This document shows positions 1 to 7,979 of a stretch of DNA of 9,093 nt, one piece after another. Location of the stretch: contig CAYNWK010000175.1 of the NCBI GenBank assembly GCA_964400875.1, positions 1 to 9,093 of the forward strand, in the 5' to 3' direction. Each line of letters starts with the position of its first letter. Within the stretch, counting starts at the first letter, position 1. The notes under the pieces were generated by a model, which saw nothing but the letters and a program-made list of their open reading frames with translations, had not been told where the DNA came from and did no database searches. A program made the position numbers and the translations under genes. The stretch comes from CAYNWK01 sp964400875. GTDB lineage: Bacteria; Chloroflexota; Anaerolineae; Anaerolineales; UBA4823.

Positions 1-776
1 CCCTGGCGCAGGCTCAACTGGTAGGACTGGGCGTTGACCGGCTTGAACTCCTCGAAGATGCGCTGTTCCTGGCGAAAGCTCTTGGCGACGCCGATGCCGG
101 TGATGGATTCCTGGACGTTGGCATTGACCTCCGCCAGCACGCGGCGCGCCTGGGTGCTCGTGTGGCGGGCAATGCGCCGGAACGCCAGGGCGATCAAGAC
201 GACAATGGGTGCGATCGCCAGGGCGATCAGCGCCAGGCGCAGGTTGATAAAGACCAGCAACGCGACCACGATGATGACGATCAGCACCTGGCTCATCAAA
301 TCCAGGGTCAGGGTCACTACGTTGGAAAAGTCCTGCGTATCGGAGGTCACCCGGCTGACGATCTTGCCCGTGGCGTACTCGTCGTAAAAGGACATGTCGC
401 GGGCTAACACCGCGTCGAAGGCGTCCTGGCGCAGCTTCAACACCACGTCGGCGACCGTGCTCGCCGTGTACTTGCGGCGGAAGAAATTGAAGGTCCAGGA
501 GAGCAACCCGGATAGAAAGATCGCGGCGATCAACCAGGCCGTGCGCCCCCAGATCGACCTGCCGAGGTCGCCTACGCCCTCCAACTGGTCGAGGCTGCGG
601 GCGATGAGAACGGGGAAGGCCGCGTCCATCAGCGCGTTGAGCATGATCAGCAGCGCCACCAGCCCCATGACCTTCAAGTGGGGGCGGAAATACCCGACGA
701 TCCGTTTCAACAACTGGCGGTCTTGATATTCACGGTCGTACGCCTCGGCGTTCAGACCGTCCATGATGAAGCCCAT
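1..776 (-). CDS. ABC exporter, second subunit (partial, N-terminal 258 aa)
   Basis: This is the N-terminal membrane domain of a type IV (ABCB-like) exporter half-transporter; the gene runs off the left edge, so its ATPase domain is not visible. Translation from the ATG at 776 begins MGFIMDGLNA. It has hydrophobic segments at about residues 35-57, 76-97, 157-178 and 180-200. The stretch YDEYATGKIVSRVTSDTQDF (131-150) and the later VQESITGIGVAKSFRQE (221-237) are typical of the ABC transmembrane type-1 domain and its intracellular loops. An AGGAG ribosome site (783-787) lies six bases before the ATG. An internal ATG at residue 5 is less well placed. The gene starts 16 bases after the stop of the upstream exporter gene on the same strand, so the two are almost surely co-transcribed and their products pair as a heterodimer. 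The substrate cannot be told from sequence. Confidence 0.93.
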   Translation of the reverse strand, partial: MGFIMDGLNAEAYDREYQDRQLLKRIVGYFRPHLKVMGLVALLIMLNALMDAAFPVLIARSLDQLEGVGDLGRSIWGRTAWLIAAIFLSGLLSWTFNFFRRKYTASTVADVVLKLRQDAFDAVLARDMSFYDEYATGKIVSRVTSDTQDFSNVVTLTLDLMSQVLIVIIVVALLVFINLRLALIALAIAPIVVLIALAFRRIARHTSTQARRVLAEVNANVQESITGIGVAKSFRQEQRIFEEFKPVNAQSYQLSLRQ

Positions 777-792
777 CGATTTCTCCTAAAGC

Positions 793-2589
<1,797 letters not shown>

Positions 2590-2597
2590 AAGTTCAG

Positions 2598-2602
2598 CTC
2601 CT
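2598..2602 (-). promoter_or_regulatory. Ribosome binding site supporting a TTG start
   Basis: AGGAG on the minus strand lies eight bases before the TTG at 2589. It fixes the start of the first exporter gene at this codon (protein begins MQTQAIAPP), since no ATG or GTG close by has such a site. Confidence 0.75.
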
Positions 2603-2634
2603 GTGGGGTTGCAGCGCGGGTCAGGTCGGGATAC

Positions 2635-2648
2635 CGAACGTTTGTTCG
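2635..2648. promoter_or_regulatory. Candidate SOS (LexA) operator
   Basis: The 14 bases CGAACGTTTGTTCG form a perfect inverted repeat CGAAC-N4-GTTCG. This is the classic Gram-positive SOS box (Cheo box) bound by LexA/DinR. It sits 45 bases upstream of the TTG start of the exporter gene and about ten bases downstream of the candidate -10 element, so bound LexA would overlap the early transcribed region and block initiation or escape. Ten fixed bases match, which is expected by chance about once per million positions. Whether this organism's LexA uses this motif is not known from the window. Confidence 0.6.
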
Positions 2649-2658
2649 AGTAGAGCCA

Positions 2659-2688
2659 ATTCTACCAAACTTCATCCGATTATGGGAA
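2659..2688 (-). promoter_or_regulatory. Candidate promoter of the exporter operon
   Basis: On the minus strand TAGAAT (2659-2664, five of six matches to TATAAT) carries an extended TGG just upstream. A weak -35, TTCCCA (2683-2688, four of six matches to TTGACA), lies 18 bases further up. Transcription would start near 2652, directly beside the LexA-type box. The -35 is poor, so the call rests mainly on the extended -10 and its position. Confidence 0.45.
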
Positions 2689-2753
2689 AAATAGCGCGTT
2701 TGATTGGCGACTTACGCAAGGTGTTTAGCATACCAGGAAATACAGCCCGTGCA

Positions 2754-2780
2754 CTGATCGTTGGATCAGATTCTGATCGT
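2754..2780. promoter_or_regulatory. Nested palindromes, possible operator
   Basis: GATCAGA-T-TCTGATC (2764-2778) is a perfect 15-base palindrome. Its left arm also pairs with CTGATC at 2754-2759 across a four-base gap, giving CTGATC-GTTG-GATCAG. The eight bases CTGATCGT occur twice (2754-2761 and 2773-2780), 19 bases apart, so both direct and inverted half-sites are present. This looks like a binding site for a dimeric repressor. It lies about 70-100 bases upstream of the candidate -35 of the exporter promoter. No regulator gene is adjacent in the window. Confidence 0.4.
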
Positions 2781-2785
2781 ACAAA

Positions 2786-2801
2786 AGGGGAGGTCTCCCC
2801 T
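2786..2801. repeat. Short perfect inverted repeat
   Basis: AGGGGAG-GT-CTCCCCT has seven-base arms around two bases. The loop is too short for a stable RNA hairpin, so a protein-binding site is more likely than a terminator. It lies eight bases beyond the nested palindromes at 2754-2780 and could belong to the same control region. Confidence 0.4.
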
Positions 2802-2852
2802 GTATAGTATGCCCTGGAGTAACAAATCCTCGGAAGATTGGGCGCAACGCAG

Positions 2853-2880
2853 AAAACCCGCTGGCTTATCGCCAGCGGGT
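2853..2880 (-). terminator. Intrinsic terminator of the CoA-binding/flavodoxin operon
   Basis: A perfect ten-base-pair G/C-rich stem (arms 2856-2865 and 2871-2880, loop TTATC on the plus strand) is followed on the minus strand by TTTTCTG. It lies 78 bases past the flavodoxin stop codon and separates that operon from the exporter operon. No T-run follows the stem in the plus direction, so it acts on minus-strand transcripts. Confidence 0.8.
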
Positions 2881-2958
2881 GAGTCAGATAAGTGAGAGGG
2901 AGCGTGAGGGGCCAGTTCTCGGATCCGATCCCAGTAACCTCCATCAGGCGGCCTGCAA

Positions 2959-3570
2959 TTACGCCTCGGCCCTCGATGCCTCAAGCTGGAATGCGGCCGG
3001 GATGCCCTGAGCCCAGGCCCGGATCGCGGGCCAATTTCGGCGCTCTCCGGCTGGAGCCTGAACGATCAGCATGGCGAACAGCACGGCCCACCATTTCAAG
3101 CGGCCATATTCCAGCCGGCCGCCGAAGACGCCGATGCTCGCCGGTTTGACCGGCCGGGTCGCTTGAAGAATGGGGCGCAGGTAGTTGGCGAGCCTGGCGT
3201 AGCGTTCCCGGAAGTTCAGGCGCCCTTCGATGGCGGGCGGCTTAGGCAGCTTCTCGTCCACGTAGACCGGCGCGCCGTCTGGGTCCATTTCACCGGTCCG
3301 CGTCAGGCTCATCGCCAGGATGAACACCGCCAAAGGGATCCGCTCAAAGGCCCCCCGGTTTTTCCTGAGGAATCTCAAGGCGGCGCGGTGCCAGCCCATG
3401 ATCATGGGTCCCCCGACCACCACACCGTCAAACCCCGCCAGGCTCTCGACCTCGTTGATGGGCAAGACCTCGACCTGTAAACCGCTTCCGGCGAGCTCCT
3501 CGGCGATGGTCTCGGCTACCTCAGCGGTTGAACCGGCCATGCTGGCGTACGTTACCAGGATTCTCTTCAT
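2959..3570 (-). CDS. Flavodoxin-domain protein, HemG-like
   Basis: This 203-aa protein has a flavodoxin fold expected to bind FMN. The N-terminus MKRILVTYASMAGSTAEVAE carries the FMN phosphate loop (about residues 8-15, YASMAGST). VVVGGPMIMGWHRAALRFLRKN (50-71) matches the second flavin loop of the family. The C-terminal part, SIGVFGGRLEYGRLKWWAVLFAMLIV (145-170), resembles the tail of HemG, the menaquinone-dependent protoporphyrinogen oxidase. Similarity to HemG is by motif layout only; no other haem gene is nearby, so the substrate is open. A hydrophobic stretch at about 158-170 may lie on the membrane surface. The ATG at 3570 follows GGGAG (3580-3584) by nine bases. The reading frame stays open upstream to 3909, but that part overlaps the CoA-binding gene. 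It starts 20 bases after that gene's stop and ends before a terminator. Confidence 0.88.
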   Translation of the reverse strand: MKRILVTYASMAGSTAEVAETIAEELAGSGLQVEVLPINEVESLAGFDGVVVGGPMIMGWHRAALRFLRKNRGAFERIPLAVFILAMSLTRTGEMDPDGAPVYVDEKLPKPPAIEGRLNFRERYARLANYLRPILQATRPVKPASIGVFGGRLEYGRLKWWAVLFAMLIVQAPAGERRNWPAIRAWAQGIPAAFQLEASRAEA

Positions 3571-3590
3571 GGGGCAGTTCTCCCGGGAAT

Positions 3591-4082
3591 TCAGTTGACG
3601 CTGTGAAAACCAAGCGTGCGGAACATCACCCGCATCACCGCGTGGCCGAAATCCGGTTGAAGGAATTGATTCGGGCAGGAGCCGGGGATCACCGTGATGC
3701 CGTTCTCCCGGCATAGACGCACCGCCTCTGGCGAGACGCTGGTCATGCTCGCCGCCAGGCCGGGCTTGGTGCCCATCAAGCAGTGCATCCAGACGCGCCG
3801 GATCCCCAGATCGACACACTGCTGGACGACTTGTTCTGTGATAGAGGGATTGGTGAGGATGAAAACCGCATCCGGCACCTCGGGGATCGACTGCAGGTCC
3901 GGGTAGCACGGGTCGCCCTCAAAGGAGGTCAGGCGCGGGTTGACCGCGCTGACGGCATAGCCGTTCTCCTTGAATTTGCGGTAGGCCAGGTTGCAGCCCG
4001 TTTCGCGCTTGTCTGAAACGCCGACCACGGCGATCTTCTTCTGAGCGAAAAAGTCTTTCACCAAAGGATCAATCTTGGCCAT
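3591..4082 (-). CDS. CoA-binding Rossmann-fold protein (YccU type)
   Basis: This 163-aa protein consists of one CoA-binding domain of the kind found alone in YccU and at the front of acyl-CoA synthetases. Visible features are a Rossmann strand and turn IAVVGVSDKRETGCN (17-31), the NPR motif (48-50), the segment VPDAVFILTNPS (69-80), RRVWMH (95-100) and the C-terminal VIPGSCPNQF (131-140), which aligns with the conserved Cys-Pro of YccU. It binds CoA or acyl-CoA, but no reaction is established for stand-alone members, and some may be regulatory. It is rich in Cys (30, 59, 89, 101, 124, 136). The start ATG at 4082 has AAAGGAG five bases upstream; the frame extends to an ATG at 4181, but that codon has no ribosome site and the extension covers the leader hairpin. 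It is the first gene of a two-gene operon with the flavodoxin. Confidence 0.88.
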   Translation of the reverse strand: MAKIDPLVKDFFAQKKIAVVGVSDKRETGCNLAYRKFKENGYAVSAVNPRLTSFEGDPCYPDLQSIPEVPDAVFILTNPSITEQVVQQCVDLGIRRVWMHCLMGTKPGLAASMTSVSPEAVRLCRENGITVIPGSCPNQFLQPDFGHAVMRVMFRTLGFHSVN

Positions 4083-4087
4083 GAGAG

Positions 4088-4094
4088 CTCCTTT
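4088..4094 (-). promoter_or_regulatory. Ribosome binding site deciding the start of the CoA-binding gene
   Basis: AAAGGAG on the minus strand lies five bases before the ATG at 4082. It selects this start over the in-frame ATG at 4181. The adjoining GCTCTC (minus strand, plus positions 4083-4088) is complementary to the right arm of the leader hairpin. Confidence 0.8.
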
Positions 4095-4110
4095 ACTACA
4101 TCCTGTATTC

Positions 4111-4148
4111 AAAAAAACGCTCTCCGTTTGGTGAAGAAGAACGTTTTT
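4111..4148 (-). terminator. Terminator-like leader hairpin (possible attenuator)
   Basis: On the minus strand AAAAACGTTCT (4138-4148) pairs with AGAGCGTTTTT (4113-4123). This gives 11 pairs including one G-U, a 14-base loop and a run of seven U (4111-4117). It lies in the leader of the CoA-binding/flavodoxin mRNA, about 45-80 bases after the predicted start of transcription and 28 bases before the ATG. The outer five pairs are A-U, so it is only moderately stable. It could be a transcription attenuator, or simply an A/T-rich hairpin. Confidence 0.4.
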
Positions 4149-4199
4149 CTTTATTGATGCGACACCCCACTTTCCTTCCACACTGCGCAGTTCCCATCC

Positions 4200-4228
4200 A
4201 TCGTAGAGAACCGGAGGGCGAAAGTCAA
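4200..4228 (-). promoter_or_regulatory. Sigma-70 promoter of the CoA-binding/flavodoxin operon
   Basis: On the minus strand TTGACT (4223-4228, five of six matches) and TACGAT (4200-4205, four of six) are separated by exactly 17 bases. Transcription should start near 4193, leaving a leader of about 110 bases before the ATG at 4082. It lies beyond the stop of the SDR gene, so this operon need not depend on read-through from the glucosidase unit. Confidence 0.65.
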
Positions 4229-4274
4229 GTGCAGAAGGTCATCGATCCACGGGTGACAAACTACGGGAAATTTT

Positions 4275-4317
4275 GACGGCGTACGATCGCGCCTGGTAGC
4301 TATGCGCCAGCGCCGTC
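4275..4317 (-). terminator. Inverted repeat after the SDR gene, weak terminator candidate
   Basis: GACGGCG (4311-4317 read on the minus strand) pairs with CGCCGTC (4275-4281). Inside lies a smaller stem CTGG/CCAG around a ten-base loop. It begins eight bases after the SDR stop. The tail on the minus strand is AAAATTT, not a clean U-run, so it is not a textbook intrinsic terminator; it may stabilise the 3' end or assist Rho-dependent stopping. Confidence 0.3.
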
Positions 4318-4324
4318 CATGCGG

Positions 4325-5134
4325 CTACTCGCTCGACCAGGCGGTGCGGAAGTCAGGGTACAGGGTCAGTCCCCCGTCCACGAACAGGGTTTGCCCGGTG
4401 ATATAGGCGGCTTCTTCGGAAGCCAGGAAGGCCGCCACCGCAGCCATTTCTTCCGAGGTCCCGGCGCGGCCCATAGGGATATGGCTCTCGACCATGGCCC
4501 GCTTTTCCGGATCCTCGATCCAGGCGCGGTTGATGGGCGTGACCGTGGCGCCCGGCCCGATGCCGTTCACGCGGATGCCCCGCCCGGCGTACTCCAGCGC
4601 CAAGGTGCGGGTCAGGTTCTGCATGCCGCCTTTGCTGACCGAATAGCCGATGAAGCGCGGCTTGGGGATCACCTGGTGCACGGAGGAGATGTTGATGATC
4701 GACCCCGGTTTTCCGGCCGCTAACAGCTGCTTGATGGCCTCCCGGGCGCACAGGTAAGCCCCGCGCAGGTTGGTGGCGATCACCCGGTCAAAGGCCTCGA
4801 TAGGGATCTCGTGGGATTCCCCCGGGATCTGGAAACCGGCGTTGTTGATCAGGATGTCCACCGGTCCCATTTCCTGCATCACGGTGGCGAACATCGCCAG
4901 GATGTCCGCTTCCCTGGAGACGTCGGCCCGAACCGGGATGTGCTTGACGTCCATATCTTCCATCTGGCCTTCGTAATCGTGGAACAAGGCGTGGGTCTTC
5001 TCGGCTTCCTCCAGGCTGGAGCGGTAGTTGATCGCCACGTTGCTGCCTTCACGCGCGAAGCGTACCGCGATGGCCTGTCCGATGCCGGAGGTCCCTCCAG
5101 TGACCAATACGTTCTTTCCTTTTAGTCCGTTCAC
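4325..5134 (-). CDS. Short-chain dehydrogenase, glucose 1-dehydrogenase-like
   Basis: This 269-aa classical SDR would oxidise beta-D-glucose to gluconolactone with NAD(P)+ in the cytoplasm, if the family match holds. Visible features are the cofactor motif TGGTSGIG (12-19), NYRSS (36-40) after the second strand, NNAG (97-100), active-site Asn122, Ser151, Tyr164 and Lys168, and the C-terminal FVDGGLTLYPDF (251-262). Several stretches (NISSVH, IPMG, AAVAAFLAS, VDGGLTLYP) follow Bacillus glucose dehydrogenase closely. It is a few residues longer than that enzyme, mostly around 52-63. The start is a GTG at 5134 with a perfect AGGAGG six bases upstream; an in-frame ATG at 5236 lies inside the preceding gene and has no such site. 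It follows the glucosidase gene by 67 bases with no clear terminator, so the two probably share a transcript. Another polyol or sugar substrate is possible. Confidence 0.88.
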   Translation of the reverse strand: MNGLKGKNVLVTGGTSGIGQAIAVRFAREGSNVAINYRSSLEEAEKTHALFHDYEGQMEDMDVKHIPVRADVSREADILAMFATVMQEMGPVDILINNAGFQIPGESHEIPIEAFDRVIATNLRGAYLCAREAIKQLLAAGKPGSIINISSVHQVIPKPRFIGYSVSKGGMQNLTRTLALEYAGRGIRVNGIGPGATVTPINRAWIEDPEKRAMVESHIPMGRAGTSEEMAAVAAFLASEEAAYITGQTLFVDGGLTLYPDFRTAWSSE

Positions 5135-5140
5135 TGCAAG

Positions 5141-5146
5141 CCTCCT
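5141..5146 (-). promoter_or_regulatory. Ribosome binding site supporting a GTG start
   Basis: AGGAGG on the minus strand, six bases before the GTG at 5134, fixes the start of the SDR. A run of seven T lies just upstream on that strand (5148-5154) but has no convincing stem before it, so I do not read it as a terminator. Confidence 0.8.
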
Positions 5147-5201
5147 GAAAAAAAGCAATCGATAAGCATTTGGGTTTTGGGGAGGGGCCGGCTCAAACCG
5201 G

Positions 5202-7862
5202 TTAATGTTCGTGTTCGCCCCCGGTATTGAGCTCATCCAGCAAGCTGGCGACCAGTGCGGTCCAGCCGGTCTGGTGGCTGGCGCCGACCCCGGCGCCGTT
5301 ATCGCCGTTGAAGTACTCGTAAAAGGGCAGGTGATCGCGCCAGTGCGGGTCGTCCTGGAAATAGCCTTCAGCGCCGAATACCGCCCGGCGCCCAGACTCG
5401 TCTGTCCGGAAAATATTCACCAGGCGCCGGGAGAGTTCGTCGGCGGCCTGGTCGATGGTCAGCTTTGGTCCGGAACCGCGCGGCATCTCGACCTTCAGTT
5501 TCTCGCCATAGTGATGGCCGAACTTGCGCAGCGAATCGATCAACAGGTAATTCACCGGAAACCAGATGGGCCCGCGCCAGTTCGAGTTGCCGCCGAAAAG
5601 ACCGCTGGAAGACTCGGCCGGCTCGTAGGTCACCTGGTGCACCTCGCCGTCCACGTAGAATTCGTAAGGCTGATCGGCGTGGTGGCGGGAGAGGGCGCGC
5701 AGCCCGTAATCCGACAGGAATTCGGCCGGGTCGCACACCCGCTGCAGGATACGCAGCAGTTTTTCCTTCCCGACCACTGCCAGGTGGTGGTGCCCGTGAG
5801 CGCCCATTTCGGTCAGCGAAGCCACGTTCTTCACCAGCCAGGGCCTGTACTCCAGAAACCACTCCAGGCGCTGCTTGAACTTGGGCAGCTGCGCCAGCAG
5901 CTCGGGCTCGAGGGTCTCCACGGCGAACAGCGGGATCAGCCCGACAAAGGAGCGCACTTTGAGCGGAATGTACTCTCCGTCCGGGGTGTGCAGGCCGTCG
6001 TAGAAGAAGCCGTCTTCTTCATTCCACAGGCTGGCGCCCTGGCTGCCCAGGTTGTAGAAGGCGTTGGTGATGTAAATAAAATGCTCGAAGAACTTGGTGG
6101 CTACATCCTCGTAGCTGGGCTGGTGGCGGGCGATCTCCAGGGCCATCGCCAGGAGGTTCAGGCAGTACATGGCCATCCAGGCGGTGCCATCGGCCTGGTC
6201 CAGGTGGCCGCCGGTGGGCAGCGGCTTGCTGCGGTCGAACACGCCGATGTTGTCCAGGCCCAAAAAGCCGCCCTGAAAGATGTTGCGCCCATCATGGTCT
6301 TTGCGGTTGACCCACCAGGTGAAGTTAAGCAGCAGCTTGTGGAAGACGCGTTCCAGGAAAGCCACGTCTCCCACCCCCGAAGCGGCCCTGTCGATCTGGT
6401 AGACCTTCAGCGCGGCCCAGGCGTGCACGGGCGGGTTGACGTCGCCGTAAGCCCATTCATAGGCGGGCAGCTGACCGTTGGGGTGCATGTACCACTCGCG
6501 CAGCAGCAGGATCAGCTGGTCCTTGGCCCACTGCGGGTCGACCTTGGCCAGAGGCACCATGTGAAAAGCCAGGTCCCAGGCGGCGTACCAGGGGTATTCC
6601 CATTTATCCGGCATGGAGAGCACGTCCAGGTTGTCCAGGTGGGTCCACTCATGGTTGCGCCCGTGCTTGCGATCCGGCGGTGGGGCTGGCTGGGCCGGAT
6701 CGCCCTTGAGCCACAGCTCGACGTTGTAGTGGTAGAACTGCTTGCTCCACAGCAGGCCGGACAGGGCCTGGCGCTGGATCTGCCGCTCCTCCGCGTTCAA
6801 CCCGGCGGGGTGCACGGCGGCGTAGAACTCGTCGGCCTCCGCCAAACGCCGGGCGAAGATCGCCTCGAAGTCGGTGAAGGGCTCATTTAACGCTCCGGGC
6901 GAAAAGCGCGCCCGCACGCTGAACGCCTCGCCGGGCGGGACCAGCGCATGGAAGTGGGCAGCCGCCTTGGTGCCGGTCCGCTCGGGGTTGACCCGGTCAC
7001 CCCGGCCGTTCACGACCGCCTCGTGGATGCCGTCCTTGACATAGGGGAGGCTGTTGGCGATCCCATAAATTCGCTCCAGGTTAGTGTCGTTCTCGGTGAA
7101 GAGCAAATCTGCCTCGCCGTCCAGGTACAGGAAGCTCTCGGGCAGGTGCCGGTGGCGCGCCGCGATCGTCCGGCTGTCCAGCGCCTGCAATTGGGGTCGC
7201 GCGGCATTGTGGGTCCAGGACCAGGTGTTGCGGAACCAGAGGTGTGGCAGGATGTGAAGCGGGGCGGCGTCCGGTCCGCGGTTGACCGCAGTGACGCGCA
7301 GCAGCAGGTCGGCCGGGGAAGCTTTGGCCCACTCGATGAACACGTCGAAGTAGCGGTTCTCGGCGAAAGCCTCCCGCAGGGCGTCGATCAGTTCGTACTC
7401 CGGAGAGTGGCGATCCCGGCGGCGGTTCTCTTCCACCAGCTGGCTGTAAGGGAAGGCCGCCTGCGGATACTTGTAGAGCATCTTCATATAAGAGTGGGTC
7501 GGGGTGCTGTCCAGGTAGAAGTAGTATTCCTTGACGTCCTCACCGTGGTTGCCCTGCGAGCCGGTCAGGCCGAACAGGCGTTCCTTGAGGAGGGGGTCCT
7601 GCTCGTTCCACAGCGCCACTGCCAGGCAGATGTTCTGGTAGCTGTTGGACACCCCACCCAGCCCGTCTTCGTTCCAGCGATAAGCCCGGGAGCGGGCGTG
7701 ATCGTGGGGGAAGTATTCCCAGGCGCCGCCGCCCGGGCTGTAATCTTCCCGCACGGTGCCCCAGGCCCGCTCGCTCAAGTACGGGCCCCACTCCCGCCAG
7801 GCGGCTTCCCCGGTCTGGGCCTGCTCAAGGCGTTTGTGCTCCGCAGTGACCTTCTCGTGCAT
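5202..7862 (-). CDS. GH63-type glucosidase (MGH1-like glycoside hydrolase)
   Basis: This 886-aa protein belongs to the GH63-like glucosidases: an N-terminal sandwich region (about 1-330) followed by an alpha/alpha-barrel. Family landmarks include EYYFYLDSTPTHSYMKMLYKYPQ (112-134), YPWYAAWDLAFH (423-434), GLDNIGVF (535-542), NSNWRGPIWFPVNY (759-772) and FYEYFNGDNGAGVGASHQTGW (847-867). By position in the family, Asp537 is the likely general acid and Glu849 the likely base. It has no signal peptide or membrane segment, so it should act in the cytoplasm on an imported or internal alpha-glucoside. Relatives hydrolyse oligosaccharides, or glucosyl- and mannosylglycerate; the substrate here is not shown. 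The ATG at 7862 follows AAAGGGAG (7869-7876) by six bases. The glucose-dehydrogenase-like gene follows on the same strand, and an ECF sigma gene diverges 117 bases upstream. A long antisense open frame opposite it is a composition artefact. Confidence 0.9.
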   Translation of the reverse strand: MHEKVTAEHKRLEQAQTGEAAWREWGPYLSERAWGTVREDYSPGGGAWEYFPHDHARSRAYRWNEDGLGGVSNSYQNICLAVALWNEQDPLLKERLFGLTGSQGNHGEDVKEYYFYLDSTPTHSYMKMLYKYPQAAFPYSQLVEENRRRDRHSPEYELIDALREAFAENRYFDVFIEWAKASPADLLLRVTAVNRGPDAAPLHILPHLWFRNTWSWTHNAARPQLQALDSRTIAARHRHLPESFLYLDGEADLLFTENDTNLERIYGIANSLPYVKDGIHEAVVNGRGDRVNPERTGTKAAAHFHALVPPGEAFSVRARFSPGALNEPFTDFEAIFARRLAEADEFYAAVHPAGLNAEERQIQRQALSGLLWSKQFYHYNVELWLKGDPAQPAPPPDRKHGRNHEWTHLDNLDVLSMPDKWEYPWYAAWDLAFHMVPLAKVDPQWAKDQLILLLREWYMHPNGQLPAYEWAYGDVNPPVHAWAALKVYQIDRAASGVGDVAFLERVFHKLLLNFTWWVNRKDHDGRNIFQGGFLGLDNIGVFDRSKPLPTGGHLDQADGTAWMAMYCLNLLAMALEIARHQPSYEDVATKFFEHFIYITNAFYNLGSQGASLWNEEDGFFYDGLHTPDGEYIPLKVRSFVGLIPLFAVETLEPELLAQLPKFKQRLEWFLEYRPWLVKNVASLTEMGAHGHHHLAVVGKEKLLRILQRVCDPAEFLSDYGLRALSRHHADQPYEFYVDGEVHQVTYEPAESSSGLFGGNSNWRGPIWFPVNYLLIDSLRKFGHHYGEKLKVEMPRGSGPKLTIDQAADELSRRLVNIFRTDESGRRAVFGAEGYFQDDPHWRDHLPFYEYFNGDNGAGVGASHQTGWTALVASLLDELNTGGEHEH

Positions 7863-7979
7863 ATATTTCTCCCTTTACCTGGCCCAGGGTCTCTGTGGAT
7901 CAGGCGTTATAATCGGACCATCATTTTTTAGTCTTGCTGGCATTCGAATCGTTACACCCTACCGGAAGGCGAATCGCTC
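7863..7979. promoter_or_regulatory. Divergent promoter region between glucosidase and ECF sigma genes
   Basis: These 117 bases must hold promoters for both directions. A perfect TATAAT (7908-7913) reads toward the sigma gene, but there is no good -35 at 16-18 bases. The same bases read TATAAC toward the glucosidase, again with a weak -35. Other structure: CCTGG-C-CCAGG (7878-7888), a palindrome just upstream of the glucosidase ribosome site, and CGAATCG repeated at 7945-7951 and 7970-7976. The two gene sets may share control, for instance by the sigma factor itself, but no known ECF promoter pattern is clear to me. Confidence 0.45.

Larger units (their letters stand above)
2590..2958. other. 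Non-coding block between the exporter operon and the flavodoxin gene
   Basis: The 369 bases contain no convincing gene; short open frames here have no ribosome site or recognisable protein. From right to left along the minus strand it holds 78 featureless bases after the flavodoxin stop, an intrinsic terminator (2853-2880), a palindrome (2786-2801), nested GATC-containing palindromes (2754-2780), a candidate promoter (2659-2688), a LexA-type box (2635-2648) and the ribosome site of the exporter gene. It is more A/T-rich around 2640-2790 than its flanks, as expected of a promoter region. Confidence 0.8.

Noticed and set aside
2803..2808. TATAGT on the plus strand as a -10 for a plus-strand RNA
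   Set aside because: No fitting -35, and no gene or clear RNA structure ending in a plus-strand terminator follows.
3571..3909. N-terminal extension of the flavodoxin frame up to 3909, a possible fusion protein
   Set aside because: The extension overlaps the CoA-binding gene in another frame and has no domain. The ATG at 3570 has a ribosome site and starts exactly at the flavodoxin fold.
4083..4181. A longer start for the CoA-binding protein at 4181
   Set aside because: No ribosome site there. The added residues cover the leader hairpin and are not part of the family, whereas the ATG at 4082 has AAAGGAG at five bases.
5147..5204. CCGG-containing repeat and T-run between glucosidase and SDR as a terminator
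   Set aside because: The stem is only four pairs (5189-5202) and about 35 bases from the T-run, so the two do not form an intrinsic terminator. Read-through is more likely.
5135..5236. An upstream ATG start for the SDR at 5236
   Set aside because: It lies inside the glucosidase gene and lacks a ribosome site. The GTG at 5134 has a perfect AGGAGG and gives the usual SDR N-terminus.
5205..6890. A 561-codon open frame on the plus strand, antisense to the glucosidase gene
   Set aside because: It is opposite a well-supported GH63 gene in the complementary codon register, has no family motifs and is low-complexity. High G/C at third positions keeps antisense frames open.
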